A stretch of 64,000 bases of DNA. It comes from Narthecium ossifragum. Taxonomy: Eukaryota > Streptophyta > Magnoliopsida > Dioscoreales > Nartheciaceae. The stretch spans positions 25,127,648-25,191,647 of the forward strand of contig OY986967.1 in NCBI GenBank assembly GCA_963920575.1, read 5' to 3'. Within the stretch, counting starts at the first letter, position 1, and each line of letters starts with the position of its first letter. The notes under the pieces were generated by a model. The model did no database searches. It had not been told where the DNA came from and worked only from the letters and a program-made list of their open reading frames with translations. The position numbers and the translations under genes were made by a program. Below, one piece after another: positions 45,803-57,337 of this stretch.

Positions 45803-48800
45803 ATGAAGAAGATGGTCAAGTCTAGGATGAAATGGGCAGCCTTGGCTGGGCTCCTTCTCTCAGTCCTTTCTCTCTTTACTCACTTTCTTCTTGCAGTGCA
45901 CTCTGGGAGGATTTCTGAGCCTTACCCATCACCAGACACAGTCTTCTCTTGGAGGCAGAGGTTCCAAAATGCAGCCTTGCCCACATCTGTAATGTCTCAA
46001 ACCCACTAAGATATTTTCTTCTTTTCTTTGTTCTTGGAGGCAGAGGTTCCAAAATGCAGCCTTGCCCACATCTGTAATGTCTCAAACCCACTAAGATATT
46101 TTCTTCTTTTCTTTGTTCTTAGATGAGTAGCTTTACTGGTTTGAAGTGCCATTGTTCTTTTTCAGTTAGTTAGAATCAGCTTATGAAGATGTATGGGTGA
46201 TGTGTTCTGTTTTGCCTTTCTTTTTGTAGTCCTTTTGTGGTTTTGAGTATGCCTGTAAGGTATCTGATAAAAGATCTAGCTTTGATTTTTCATGTTGACG
46301 GGTTCCTCCAAGGATGATGTGATGAACATACTAGAATTTCATAGCCTGTTGATGTCTTATGCTGGCATTTCTCACTTTCTTTCTTGCTTCTTCTTGGGGG
46401 GGCAGCTCTGTTTTTGGTTATGATTTCGGCAGTAGAATGCTGTGTCTCAAACTTCATCGTAGCTCTTAAAAATGTTTGTTTGGATTTCAGAGTCCAATAT
46501 ATAGGAGATTATGGGGACCGGTAAGGCATTTGGAATCTCTATTTCCCCTCGCAAATCCTAGAGGAAGATATAAAGGTGCGAATTTTCTGTGCATTTTACT
46601 TCCTTTTTGCTCTTTCTTGGAGCCCTGCAGCACGACATTGTAAAGCTCTTCTTTGTTGGGTGCTCATGTTTCTGGAAGTAATAACTTTGTTCCCTATAGT
46701 CGCAGAGTTATAAGCAATAATTTGCAGAACGATGCTTGATTATTAACTTTTACGTGAACCAGAAGAAAGCTTGATTCTAACATTATTGAGCACTATTTTG
46801 CTCGCAAACACCAATTATCTATGAATTGGTTAAAATATAGACGTTTCATTTTTAAATTCTTGACAACCTGTATCCGTGATACTGGCGACCAGTATTTTCT
46901 GTTAAATGGAAGTTTCTAGATGTATTTAAGATTAATTAATATAATAAAATGCATACCTGAATGCCTCGTATGCCCTCTGGCTATCATACTATTTGTAAAA
47001 TATCATCTTCAAACAAAATTTATGTGAGACAATAATAATTTGCTTGCAACATTCTCTTTTCCCTGTTTCTTGAATGCAATCAATATAGGAAGCGAAGAAG
47101 TGGGATGTAAGGCCCCCAAAACAGAATGAGTTGCTTTGATGTCAAGATCTATGTTTGATCTAGACATTAATCAAATGATATACAAAGCATAGATTTTGCT
47201 GAATATATGGGATTTCTTGTTGAACTAAACAAGTTTGTTTGGATGTAGAATATGTTCAGGGTGCATTGAACCATTTTTGGAGATTGTTTTCACTAGGAAT
47301 TGAAGTGATATGACCACGGCTGTTGATGACTTCAGAAATGATTCAAAGAGAAGGATGTCTATGGTGCTTGGTTTTGGAGAGCAAATGTTATGGTCCTAAG
47401 TCACAATTCTTTATTTTCATTTCTCGAATACTAGGTGTTTTGGGGACTAAAGAATCAGCATTTTAGCATTGGTATCAAAGCTAGCCCTATTTCTAAGCTT
47501 CAAATTTGGGAAAGGGCTGCCTGGAGATGGAACTTTGACTAGATTCAGACTTAGCTTTGGACAGAAAAATATTAATGAGAAGATTGTATGACCACACATG
47601 GAAGGTGCTTTTAAACCAAAAGCAATAGCAGTCGCAAAGTGGGCTTGCAGATATGTAATGTGGAAACTGTGTTCCATTAGAATCCTATTTAATGTTTTAG
47701 GTTTCTTATGGGGAGAAAGGTTCGGTGGGATCAAGTCATTGCAAATAACTATTGGTGTCAAAATGACCATGTCCACATGGCTCAGATGGATGCATCTCCA
47801 TGTGCCTGAGTGCAGATCTGAACAATTGTTGGACATGATCATAGAGTCCTTGCCATGTGTTTGTGATCACTCTAAGGGAGTTAGGTTTTATCATTAATTG
47901 TCCATGTGCACCTCTCAGTGTACCCTATATATGTAATGAAGATATGCATAAGCATCAACATAGAGAAAAGATTGCTGGCAAGTTAGATATTCTAAATTTA
48001 AGCAGAGTTGCTTCAGTTCACGTGATATATCACTTGTACTACCTATATTCGACGATCTTTAGCATCTTCTTACTCTGAAATCCATAATGACAGCTCCTGA
48101 CTTGCACACAAGCGGCTACATCTTTGTCAAGATACAAGGAGGCTTTCATGACATCAGGAATTCTGTAAGAATTTTTGTTTGAACTCTATTCATATATTAC
48201 CCCAGAGATATATTTAGAGTTTGAATTATAATTCCCTTTCAGATATGTGATGTGGTTGTAGTGACTAGGCTTCTCAATGCTACTTTAGTCATTCCTGAGC
48301 TCCATTCAACCACTGCCAGCAAGGGTGTCAGGTCTTCTCTCCTGAAATGTTCAGCTTTTTAATTGTGAACGATGTCTTCATTCTTCATTGCAATGAAGCA
48401 GGCTTTGTGACATAAATCAAATGTGCTTGTCCACAGCTCTTCCTTCAAGAGTTTTGCGTACCTTTACAACGAGGATCAGTTTATTGCAGCACTGGCGAAG
48501 GACATTCCTGTTGTAAAAACTTTGCCAAAAAGTTTTAAAGCTGCCAAGAGGAGGAAAGAGATACCTTCTTTTAGAGTGTCTTCTTTAAGTTATCCAGATT
48601 TTTATGTCCAAGTAGTTCTTCCAGCATTGGAGCAGTTTTCGATAGTTGAGTTGTATTTGATGGATGGTGGAGGCTTGCAGGTATGCATTTTGTCTATGGT
48701 GACACACTTAGAAAGTTCGTTAAAATGACCAATCTTCTTGTGGCTACTCTGCTAGTACTCATGCCTACAACGTTAAGAATCATTGCTCCAATTCACCAAG

Positions 48801-51800
48801 GTTTTCTGTACAGATTGGGACAATGCATGCCCACCAGTAGGCATAGTGCCAATAAAAAACCGGCATGAAGCAAACCCGTATTGTGGCAGTGTTTTGGACA
48901 GGGTTCGAGCGAAACCCACCTGAAACGGCTTTTGTTTTCCATGCTTCATGCTCTGACTAGATTTCAGAACACACTTGTCAACCAGAATTTGATCCTCCAA
49001 TGACTTGCAGATGGGGCTTATTTGTGATATATAAACATATTTCATGCACTATTGGATGTCGGAGTTTTTTTAACGTACACTGATTACAATGTCATGCAAT
49101 GTGTCTGATAGTATGGCATATCTGTCACTTGTCAGACTTGAGTCAGAAGTGATTTTTGATATCCAGGAGGTGAAGTTTTTCGATTTAGATTATGCATTGA
49201 CTGACTTTCTCCTCGAGCTATCATTGCGACTTCAGGAAGAAAATCATGTGTTAACCAATTATGCCATCCCATAAGTTGAGCCAATATTATGAGCAGTTCT
49301 CAGTAGTGTTTTCTCTGCATGCTCCTTTGAAATCAGAGCTTACTTGTGAGAATGTATAAATGAATTTATGGCACATTCTAATCAGAAAATATATGAAGCC
49401 TAGTGTAGGGCTTGTTATCTGAAAGTTTTAAAGTAATGGCCAATTTGGAATTTTATAAGAATACTTGATGTTGCCTCGAAAATACTATTGACTCTTCTCC
49501 CTTGTGAATAAACCTAGGCTATTCTTCCACCTGAACTCGAAGAGTACCAGAGGCTAAGGTGTCGGGTAGCTTTCCATGCTCTTTTATTCAGGCAGGAAAT
49601 CCAAGATCTTGCTATGAAAATACTTGATAGGTAACTGATTCTTTGTCTCCTGGTCAACTCAGTTTCTAGACTTCCTTTTTCACATGGCTTATATGTTACA
49701 GTTTTTCTCTTGCTAAACCTTTAGGTTGCGAGCTCCGGGACGACCTTTTTTAGTTTATGATGCTGGGCTGACTAGAGATGCTTTAGCTTATCATGGTTGC
49801 TCTGAGCTATTCCAGGTATTGAATCCATAGTCCTATAACTTGGATGCATTGGAATGTATATTATTTTCTCGCCTCTTTGATTATATCATGTATTGTGAAA
49901 TTGTTCTAGTAGGATGTACATACAGAGATCATACAACGTATAAGGCAGTCGATGATTAAGCACAAGTTGATCAAGGGCAAGCTTTCTGTAGACTCCATGA
50001 AGGAACGCGTTAATGGTTCGTGCCCGCTAATGCCGGAGGAGGTAAATTATCGTTGAGAAATGTCATTTCTGCAAAAGTTTAGTTCACCATGTTTGGCAAA
50101 CCACTAAATGAACCTGAAGTCTCAGGTGCTGTAATCATTAGCAGACATTCTTTTTACAGGTTGGTATTCTTCTTCGTGCTTTTGGCTACTCATCAGACAC
50201 AATCATATATGTTTCAGGAGGGGAAATATTTGGCGGCCAGAGGACATTGCTTCCTCTACATGCCATGTTTGACAATGTTGTTGACAGGACCTCTTTGAGC
50301 ACTACCGGAGAGCTCACTAGCCTTTATGGTCATGAGGATCATCATGTTCCTTCTTATCCTCGACCTCGTGACATCAATGAAAACATCTCGCTTAAGGACT
50401 GGAAAACGTCAGGTCCACGTCCCAGGCCACTTCCACCACCTCCTGCAAGGCCTAAAGACCAGTCAAGCGCCATTGGCTGGTGGAGTTGGGTAACTCACCT
50501 GAATAAGGAGTCTGAAATGACAATTTCGGAGTCGCGAACACATGCTCATAAGCTTATCTGGGAGGCAATCGATTATGTTGTTAGCGTAGAAGCGGATGCA
50601 TTCTTCCATGGATTTGACCGAGATGGCAAGGGACGCCCAAATTTTGCCACCTTGGTTATGGGCCATCGGCTTTACTTGAATGCTGCATCGATAACATTCC
50701 GACCTAACAGGTAACTGTTTCGAGTAAGCATCCCAGTATGGATCTGGTGCAGGCTGTCGGCTAGAATTGGTCGGGAAGATGGGAGGAGAGGGAAGGGAAA
50801 CCAGGAGAGAGAAGCTTATAAGGAAGCAAATATGTTTTCTTCGTCAATAATAATATCTCAAGACATAACTAGGTCTTCTTTTATAGGATAATGGAACCGA
50901 TTCATACAAACTCAAATGGACTCAACCCAAATAACAACTTCACTCAAACTCAAATACGAAGACTCTAATAAAAGGGGGTTAGGACTCAAAATAGATGGTG
51001 TCCGCATCAGGATCTTTAAACATTAATGTTATTTACATGATGAATGATTATAGGATGGTTTGACTTCTTCTATAGATGCCAAGTGACTCCATGCTATGTC
51101 AAGATATTTCCATATAACATCAGAGTTTCCATCATATTGGACGAACCACATAAAACTTGTTGAGATGATAGGATCTCAGCTAGCTTTCATTGCTCATAAC
51201 AATGAAAGCTTTTTTCTCTTTGTGCCTGTTATATCCTTCCTGTTGCAGAAGCTATCATGTAGACCATGGTTCGGATTCTCAGGATCTAATATTTTCTCAT
51301 TCATGGTCAGAATCTATCATGTATTGGTCTTTTTACTTTCAAATCCTCATGTTTTCATGATATGAGAGACGTGCAATTCGAGTGTACTCATGCCAATATA
51401 TGAATGAAATGAGTTCCTTATCTCAAACTCCACTGCAGGAAATTCCTTTTGGAGTTTTTAGAGGAAATACGTGATCATCCGTATCAAGCAAATCAAACCC
51501 GGTTAGCATTGGTACGTGAACATCTGAACAGAACAATATTAGATGGACTTCAAGAAGCATCCATGGGCTTAAAGCAAATGTCATTTATCTCACACCCTGT
51601 GCCTGAATGCTCCTGCTTAAGGCGAGAACTAATCAGGTCAGCGTCGAGTGATGCCCTTCTGTCAAAGCACTCGAACCCCAAGGTCTCTCTTGGAGTTAAA
51701 TACACGTGTCCTGCTTGGATGGGAAACGACACCAGTATAATTCCTGATAAAGATGAAGAAACAGAAGATAATAGCAATTCTGTTTCTGGATGCCGGCAGT

Positions 51801-51871
51801 GGCAAGAAACTGGAGGAATTGGAACTAGTGACAGGGAAGATACCCAACTAGAGGATCAAGAAGACGTCTAG
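45803..51871 (+). CDS. O-fucosyltransferase family protein (axi1-like, PF10250)
   Basis: Ten exons: 45803-45988, 46491-46575, 48094-48164, 48243-48331, 48437-48680, 49518-49630, 49725-49815, 49913-50041, 50160-50710 and 51439-51871, giving 663 residues; all phases agree. The family consists of Golgi type II membrane proteins related to GDP-fucose protein O-fucosyltransferases. Here residues 11-33 (WAALAGLLLSVLSLFTHFLL) form the signal anchor after a basic start. The first conserved block is IFVKIQGGFHDIRNSICDVV followed by LLNATLVIPEL. The nucleotide-sugar region is LRAFGYSSDTIIYVSGGEIF and the C-terminal block is AIDYVVSVEADAFF. In many relatives the first block reads GGLNQ; here it is GGFHDIR, which marks a subgroup. 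The donor and acceptor substrates are unknown. The C-terminal tail (about 590-663) is acidic and poorly conserved. The end of exon 1 is duplicated (see the entry at 45951). The second intron holds a TTGGTATCAAAGCT sequence at about 47469, like a degenerate retroelement primer site. Confidence 0.9.
45951..46120. repeat. 85-bp tandem duplication across the exon 1 donor of the O-fucosyltransferase-family gene
   Basis: Bases 45951-46035 and 46036-46120 are identical as far as can be read. The unit spans the last 38 bases of exon 1, the donor TCT|GTAATG and the start of intron 1, so a second complete donor lies at 46074-46075. Use of the second donor would read through VMSQTH and a TAA, so only the first donor gives the full protein. 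Confidence 0.9.
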
Positions 51872-52885
51872 GCGAAGGATGATGCTGGGGCCAAGAAATT
51901 TATTGGTCCAATGATCATCTTTAGACCTATCTTACAGGCCAGCAGAGTACACCTTTCCTTTGTTACATACATTGCAGACCTCTGTACTCAGCGGCGATTG
52001 GAGGAGATGCTCGAAAGAAATTTCAGTGATCTCTATTCAACAAGAGGGTATTGCTGTCATTCAAGAAGAATCAGGTGACTGTTGTTCTAATTGTTTCAAT
52101 CATCTCTTTCTTCTTGAGAGCTTAAAGTATCTGCATGTTTTTTAGTTTTGTTTCTGTTTCCATGTTTATAGTGAAGACTGTGTGTTTAAATATCTAATGA
52201 AACCAAAATTCCATCCTTAAATGCAAGTTGCCAAACTCTATTTGCTCTCTACTGTTAGTCATTGTGGTTCAAAAACACAATGTTTTTCTTTTCGAGATCA
52301 GTTGAGCCAATTATCCGTGCTCGCAAAAGGCATCACGATCATTTAATAACAGTTTCCAAGTAACTGTTTGTACGCACCTGCACTTGAATCCTCTGTTTTG
52401 GTTAATCATCCTTAGGCACTAGAATTGCTGCCTGTAAGATGTGTGCGCCGGCCGGACTGGCCGGCGGTCAGTTTTCTATTGCGGCCAGCACCGGTGATAT
52501 TGACTTTATGACTTGTTTGAAACTATGAACTGTCTGCTCAAAGGGCAAACAAACCAAAAAAAAACTTACCTACAAGACAAAAGAGAGGTTCAGAGTCAAG
52601 AAGCATCAATCATTTTGGAATAACAATTCAGTTGCAGCCATGCCAATTGCCAAAAGCTTTTAAATCTGATGTCATATTCTTGTTAGTAAACTGATAAATG
52701 AGATGACTCAGATCATTAATGTCGCCTTTCGGCCAATAAAAGATCACCCCCAGCTCACCAAAATCCCACAAGAAAGTTTATATATAGCTCTTCAAGCTCC
52801 AGCCAATCTTCTCAAGCACAATTGTTTTGGAGAGCTAGATTTAGCCAGGACTCCGGCTCTGTTATATAGGAAGGGAAATTGAGTG
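51872..52885. other. 3' UTR of the O-fucosyltransferase-family gene and spacer
   Basis: No further gene was recognised. A TATA-like TTTATATATAGC at 52777-52788 precedes the small-protein copy at 52886. Confidence 0.4.
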
Positions 52886-53047
52886 ATGGATAGTGGTGGG
52901 AGAAGAAGGTGGTTTCCGGCGAGGTTGGCACCCCGAGTCTGTTGAAGTAAGCGCTGAGCCGAGGAAGATAAGTGTGCAGGACCAGAGGCTGCCATTGTTG
53001 CCGCTGCTAAGCATTTCTCAAGTGCAAAAAAAGTCCAGTTTGGCTGA
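52886..53047 (+). pseudogene. Small-protein family, copy 1 (two in-frame stops)
   Basis: From the ATG at 52886 (MDSGGRRRWFPARLAP) the frame meets TGA twice and then, still in the same frame, reads PEAAIVAAAKHFSSAKKVQF, G and a stop at 53045-53047. The C-terminal block is nearly the same as in the intact copy at 53637. The stops could be removed only by an intron of about 33 bp, too short for plants, so this is most likely a broken copy. The family is not recognised. Confidence 0.6.
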
Positions 53048-53488
53048 TCTCCAATGCCGTACTTGTAACCACTACTATGTTCTCCTCCCGAAATCAGTTA
53101 ATATCTATGTCCTTCATAATAAAACAGTTTTTATTTTATTTTATAAATTAGTCCGATAAATGAGGATATCTACCCCAATTCGTATTTATTTTTCTTTGAG
53201 AAAAAGGAAAGAAATTGTGGGAGCTGTCTGTCAAACCAAGGTCTTTTTCAATGGCCTAAAGGATCGATTCCTTGTTTTACAAAACTTGTACCCCAAGGAA
53301 GAGGATGTTCCTGGACTAACAATAGTTTTTTTGACCTTCTCATATTTTTTCTCACACGTTTAGATTAATGAGGTCTAAATTCTTCACCTTGTTCAGCAAG
53401 TAAGACGACTCAATATAATCGCTTCTATACATGAAACGCGATTAGAACCCAGTCATCCTCCATGAAACACCAACAATCTCCACATATA

Positions 53489-53501
53489 TTATATATATAG
53501 C
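53489..53501 (+). promoter_or_regulatory. Probable TATA box of the small-protein gene at 53637
   Basis: TTATATATATAGC lies about 140 bp upstream of the ATG. The copy at 52886 has the same TATATATAGCTC at about 100 bp upstream. Position and shared sequence are the only evidence. Confidence 0.4.
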
Positions 53502-53636
53502 TCAGAACTCCCCCAAATTAAGGCACCAACAAAGCACATCATTCCATAACCAAGCTTAATTCTCAAGTGCAAGTGTTCTCTCCTGAGAGCTAGCATTAAG
53601 AGTTGTTTGGTTATAACAAGATCAAGCTAGCCAGTG

Positions 53637-53828
53637 ATGGAGAGTAGTAGTGGCGATAAGAGAGGGTGGTTCGGATCCTCGCTGCTGTCGCGGTGGCTCT
53701 CGTGTCTCTGCTCGGCTGAAGAAGGAAGACATGAGGCGAGCAGGGGGTCGGCTCCGTCGCCGGAGGCGGCCATCGTTGCTGCTGCCAAGCATTTCTCTAG
53801 TGCGCATAAAGTCCGATTTGGCAGTTGA
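53637..53828 (+). CDS. Unrecognised 63-residue protein, intact member of a local three-copy family
   Basis: An open frame of 63 residues starts MESSSGDKRGWFGSSLLSRW and ends with the block PEAAIVAAAKHFSSAHKVRF, then GS. The C-terminal block is conserved in the copies at 52886 and 60125, while the middle is not, which suggests selection on the C-terminus. No signal peptide, membrane span or known domain is visible. The N-terminal GWF..LLSRWLSCLC is hydrophobic and basic. All three copies share upstream sequence (CAAGTGCAAGTGTT, GAGCTAGCATTAAGA) and a TATA-like box, so they are duplications of a whole gene. The function is unknown, and a coding role is inferred from conservation of the block within this window only. 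Confidence 0.55.
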   Translation: MESSSGDKRGWFGSSLLSRWLSCLCSAEEGRHEASRGSAPSPEAAIVAAAKHFSSAHKVRFGS

Positions 53829-55254
53829 CTACTTATTAGCTTTCTCATTAAAAATGTTTGTATATGTGAATACTAGTATGCATGTTGTTGTCTTAATTAA
53901 AGGGGGATTTTGCCAGAAACCCATTTCATACTACAACTTTGTTAATAACCTCAATTAGAAATTTCTTAAGGCGTTAAGCCCAAACCGTTTTTTAAAAGAT
54001 GAAATTACCTTTTTTTTTTTCTTTTTTTCACACTTTTATTCGTTCGTACGAAAACCCGTCCCCGTCGTGACTCCACTGCCGATCGCCGACGAGGAAGGCT
54101 CATCGGAGGCTGGGCCTGGTGGAAGAGAAGTCGTCCGAGGCTAGGAAAGCGATTTGCGGAGGCCGATTTGGGAGAGGAGCGGCGAATTCAGCTAGGTAGT
54201 CAACGACGGTGATGCTTGGGAGGAGGAGATTGAATGCGAATCAGAAGTCATCGGGTCCGGGATCGGCGAGGAAACCTCAAGGGAGGAGGTCCCGTGGCCG
54301 TTTGAGGGTCTTCAGGAGGTTGGACCGGCAGCGTGGGGGCTCCGTCGGTCGCAGCGGAGGTTGGGGAGGCCGTGGGGGTTTGCTGCCTGAGAGGGTGTCC
54401 TTGAAGAGGATAATGTCGGAGACCCAAAGAGGTGGCCGAAGGCGTCGAGGGCAATAAAGAGGATCTCACGAAGGGCTTGCCGGCTTGGCCGGAGACGGCA
54501 AAGGAGGAGGACTGGTCCTCTCCTCGAAGACGATGACGCCGGAGAGGTGGGCGAGGGCGTCAAGGCGGTGAAGAGGAGATCGCGGAGGGCTTGGCGGCTT
54601 GGCCGGAGCCGAAGAAGGCGGAGGAGGACTAGAGGCACCACCGTCGACGACTGACCTCTTCGGACACTCGGTGAAGGAGAAGGACTGGAGGAGACACCAC
54701 TGGTGAAGAGGAGCTCGAGGAGGAGAAGGAGGCGGACGCAGAGCCACGGACTGTCCGGATTAAAAAAGAGAAAATTACTTTTGGGGTTGAAACTTGAACC
54801 TCGTTTGAAAAATTGGATGGAAAAATGTCGATCCTGGTTGGAGCTAGCACAAATGGCATGGCCTGAAAGATCTAAATACTGGACTGGTGATCATGGTATT
54901 CCCATGTTCACTCTTTACATCCTACTCCAAATTAAAAGTGACTGTATTATATTAGTCTCTGATTACTTGTTTGATATCTGAAAGAGGTTGCTCTACTCTG
55001 TCAGTTCATTGTCTCATCAAGCACCCCCACTATTTTACATGTTAGTATTTGCCGGCTTATCTACTTAAAACCAAGAAAAATATTATCTGGAGCATTATAT
55101 AGAAACATATTTACATGCATCGTGTAAATTCAAAATCAATAGGCATGCCCGTGCTAAAGTCATTTCTGGAATATCACTTCCTCAAGAAACTTTGTTTTCT
55201 CTCCATCCATGAACTTTGGGTCTTCATGTGCGCCGGCGATCCCAGGCCCCACCA
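53829..55254. other. GC-rich repeat-like DNA without a supported gene
   Basis: Bases 54060-54760 are GC-rich with internal repeats (GGCTTGGCGGCTTGGCCGGA at about 54588 and a similar stretch at about 54474; AGGGCGTC(G/A)AGG). Open frames exist in several phases, but all encode Arg/Gly/Ser-rich low-complexity text. It is probably a transposon-derived block. Confidence 0.4.
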
Positions 55255-56415
55255 AATCAACATGAGAATTTTTATCATGATAAAAATGATAAAAATTCAT
55301 TTTTATCATTCTCGGAATGATAAAAATAAAATTCCCGGAATGATAAAAATGAAATTCTCGGAATGTCTCGGAATGATAAAAATAAAATTCTCGGAATGAT
55401 AAAAATGAATTTTTATCATTTTCGGAATGATAAAAATCAAATTCTTGGAATGATAAAAATTATTTTTTATCATTCTCGGAATGATAAAAATGAAATTCTA
55501 GGAATGTCTCGGAATGATCAAAAATCATTTTTATTTTTATCATTCTCGGAATAATAAAAATGAAATGCTTGGAATGATAAAAATGAATTTTTATCATCCT
55601 CGGAATGATAAAAATGAAATTCTCGGAATGATAAAAATCCATTTTCACATTCTCGGAATGATAAAAATGGGATGAATGACTTTTATTCTCATTTCTATCA
55701 ATGATGAAAATGGCATTCTCATTTTCATCAATGATAAAAATGGGATGCATGACTTTTTGATTCCCATTTTTATCATTGATAAAAATGAGCTCATTTTTAT
55801 CAATGATTAAAATGGGATGCATGAGTGTTGTGATTCCCATTTTTATCAATGATTAAAGTCATTTTTGTCAATGATAAAAATGGAATGCATGACTTTTTTG
55901 TTCTCATTTTCATCAATGATAAAAATGGGATGCATGAGTGTTGTGATTCCCATTTTTATCAATGATAAAAATGAAATGCACGAACTTTTGGTTCCTATTT
56001 TTTATATATCAATGATAAAAATGGGATGCATGAGTACTATGATTTCCATTTTTATCAAAGATAAAATGATAAAAATTTATTCTCGGAATGATAAAAATGC
56101 ATTCTCGAAATGATAAAAATGAAATTCTTGGAATTTTTCTCATTCTCGGAATGATAAAAATTCATTTTTATCTTTCTCGGAATGATCATTTTTATCTTTC
56201 TCGGAATGATAAAAATGAGAATAATAACCCACATTTTTTCATTTTTATCCATTTTGTCATTTTTTAATATTATTATTCTCATTTATCATTCTCACTTTCC
56301 CATAATTTTTCATATTTTTATCAATGATAAAAATGGAATTCCCATTTTTATCAATGTTAAAATGGGAGCATGAGTGCTGTGATTCCCATTTTTATCAATG
56401 ATAAAAATGAAACCC
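55255..56415. repeat. Complex satellite of TGATAAAAAT palindromic units
   Basis: About 1.15 kb are built from two unit types. In about 55265-55670 and 56060-56220 the unit is near ATGATAAAAATGAAATTCTC followed by GGA, in both orientations. In about 55670-56060 and 56310-56410 it is near TCAATGATAAAAATGGGATG followed by CATGAGTGTTGTGATTCCCA. Inverted joints such as ATGATAAAAATTCATTTTTA would form many nested hairpins. Frames such as NDKN/IKM/HFYHSE are products of the repeat and not proteins. The array ends about 165 bp upstream of the methyltransferase ATG at 56583. Confidence 0.9.
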
Positions 56416-56582
56416 ATCATAAACAAAAGAAAAACCCATCTCCTCATCCTCTTCTTTGCTCAACTCTTTAGACTAGATCTTCACAGAATCTAGCTAGCTA
56501 AGGAATGTTTGTGTTTTTCCTCAACTTTGTAGAGAAATTCCTTGTTTCTTGGTCTGGGTACTTTTGAATCATTAATCATTCC

Positions 56583-57118
56583 ATGGCCTCCTACATGCTC
56601 AATGGTGCCAATGGCTTGGGATTCATGGATTCCTCTCTTCATGGCATGACCCTCCCTAAGTTGGCTTTGTTGCCCACCAATGGCAACCCAAGAGCCAGAG
56701 CCATGGCGCCACCAAGATGCTGCAGCCTCTCCTCCTCAGCCAGGCCTGCGTCCCAGCCTAGATTCATCCAACACAAGAAGGAGGCCTTCTGGTTCTACAG
56801 GTTCCTCTCCATCGTCTACGACCACGTCGTCAACCCCGGCCACTGGACCGAGGACATGCGCGACGAGGCCCTAGAGCCCGCCGAACTCTGGAACTCCGGG
56901 TTCAAGGTTGTGGACGTCGGAGGCGGCACCGGCTTCACCACTCTGGGGATCATCAAGACTATCGAGCCTAAGAATGTGACCATCCTCGACCAGTCGCCGC
57001 ACCAGCTGGCCAAGGCCAAGGCCAAGGAGGAGCTGAAGGAGTGCACCTTTGTTGAGGGCGACGCCGAGGATCTTCCGTTCCCCACCGAGTCCGCCGACAG
57101 ATATGTTTCCGCCGGCAG
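56583..57118 (+). CDS. VTE3: MPBQ/MSBQ methyltransferase (VTE3/APG1-like), exon 1 only
   Basis: The first exon of the plastid 2-methyl-6-phytyl/solanesyl-benzoquinol methyltransferase, which methylates precursors of plastoquinone and tocopherols at the inner envelope. Residues 1 to about 55 form a Ser/Arg/Ala-rich transit peptide. The mature part starts at QPRFIQHKKEAFWFYRFLSI, followed by YDHVVNPGHWTEDMRDEALE, SAM-binding motif I VVDVGGGTGF (109-118) and GDAEDLPFP (159-167). It ends in frame at ADRYVSAG with a donor GTGAAG at 57119. The family is about 340 residues long, so about half is missing: the rest of the methyltransferase fold and the C-terminal membrane anchor. No exon with SIEYWPDPQ-like coding was found up to 64000. 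Either intron 1 exceeds 6.8 kb and is filled with transposons, or this is a truncated gene copy. The exon itself is intact and GC3-rich. Confidence 0.85.
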
Positions 57119-57337
57119 GTGAAGTTTTTCTTCTATATTCTTGTCAGAATATAATTTAAGAGCACGTAGAACACTCCGCTCTATTAGATGGGTTTTTTAT
57201 CAAATAAATTTTTAATAGGGTTTTGGGATGAAAAAGGTCACTAAGTTGGGTATATCACCAATTAACCCTTAATTAAATATTAACCTTTCTCATGTACTAC
57301 TTCAATGTAAAGGATTAATAGTTGTGAAATGTAATAA

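Noticed and set aside
47447..47897. Overlapping frames of 131 (minus) and 99 (plus) residues in the large second intron of the O-fucosyltransferase-family gene
   Set aside because: No recognisable domain; they lie inside an intron required by the phase of the flanking exons. At most decayed retroelement.
52944..52976. Possible 33-bp intron that would remove the stops in the small-protein copy at 52886
   Set aside because: It begins GTAAGC and ends GTGCAG, but 33 bp is far below the usual minimum for plant introns (about 60-70 bp).
54209..54747. Arg/Gly-rich frames on both strands near the small-protein gene
   Set aside because: The region is a GC-rich repeat with several open phases and no start context or conserved motif.
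55115..56373. Series of frames with NDKN, MIKM and FYHSE motifs on both strands
   Set aside because: They are products of the TGATAAAAAT satellite, readable in many phases with the unit's own period.
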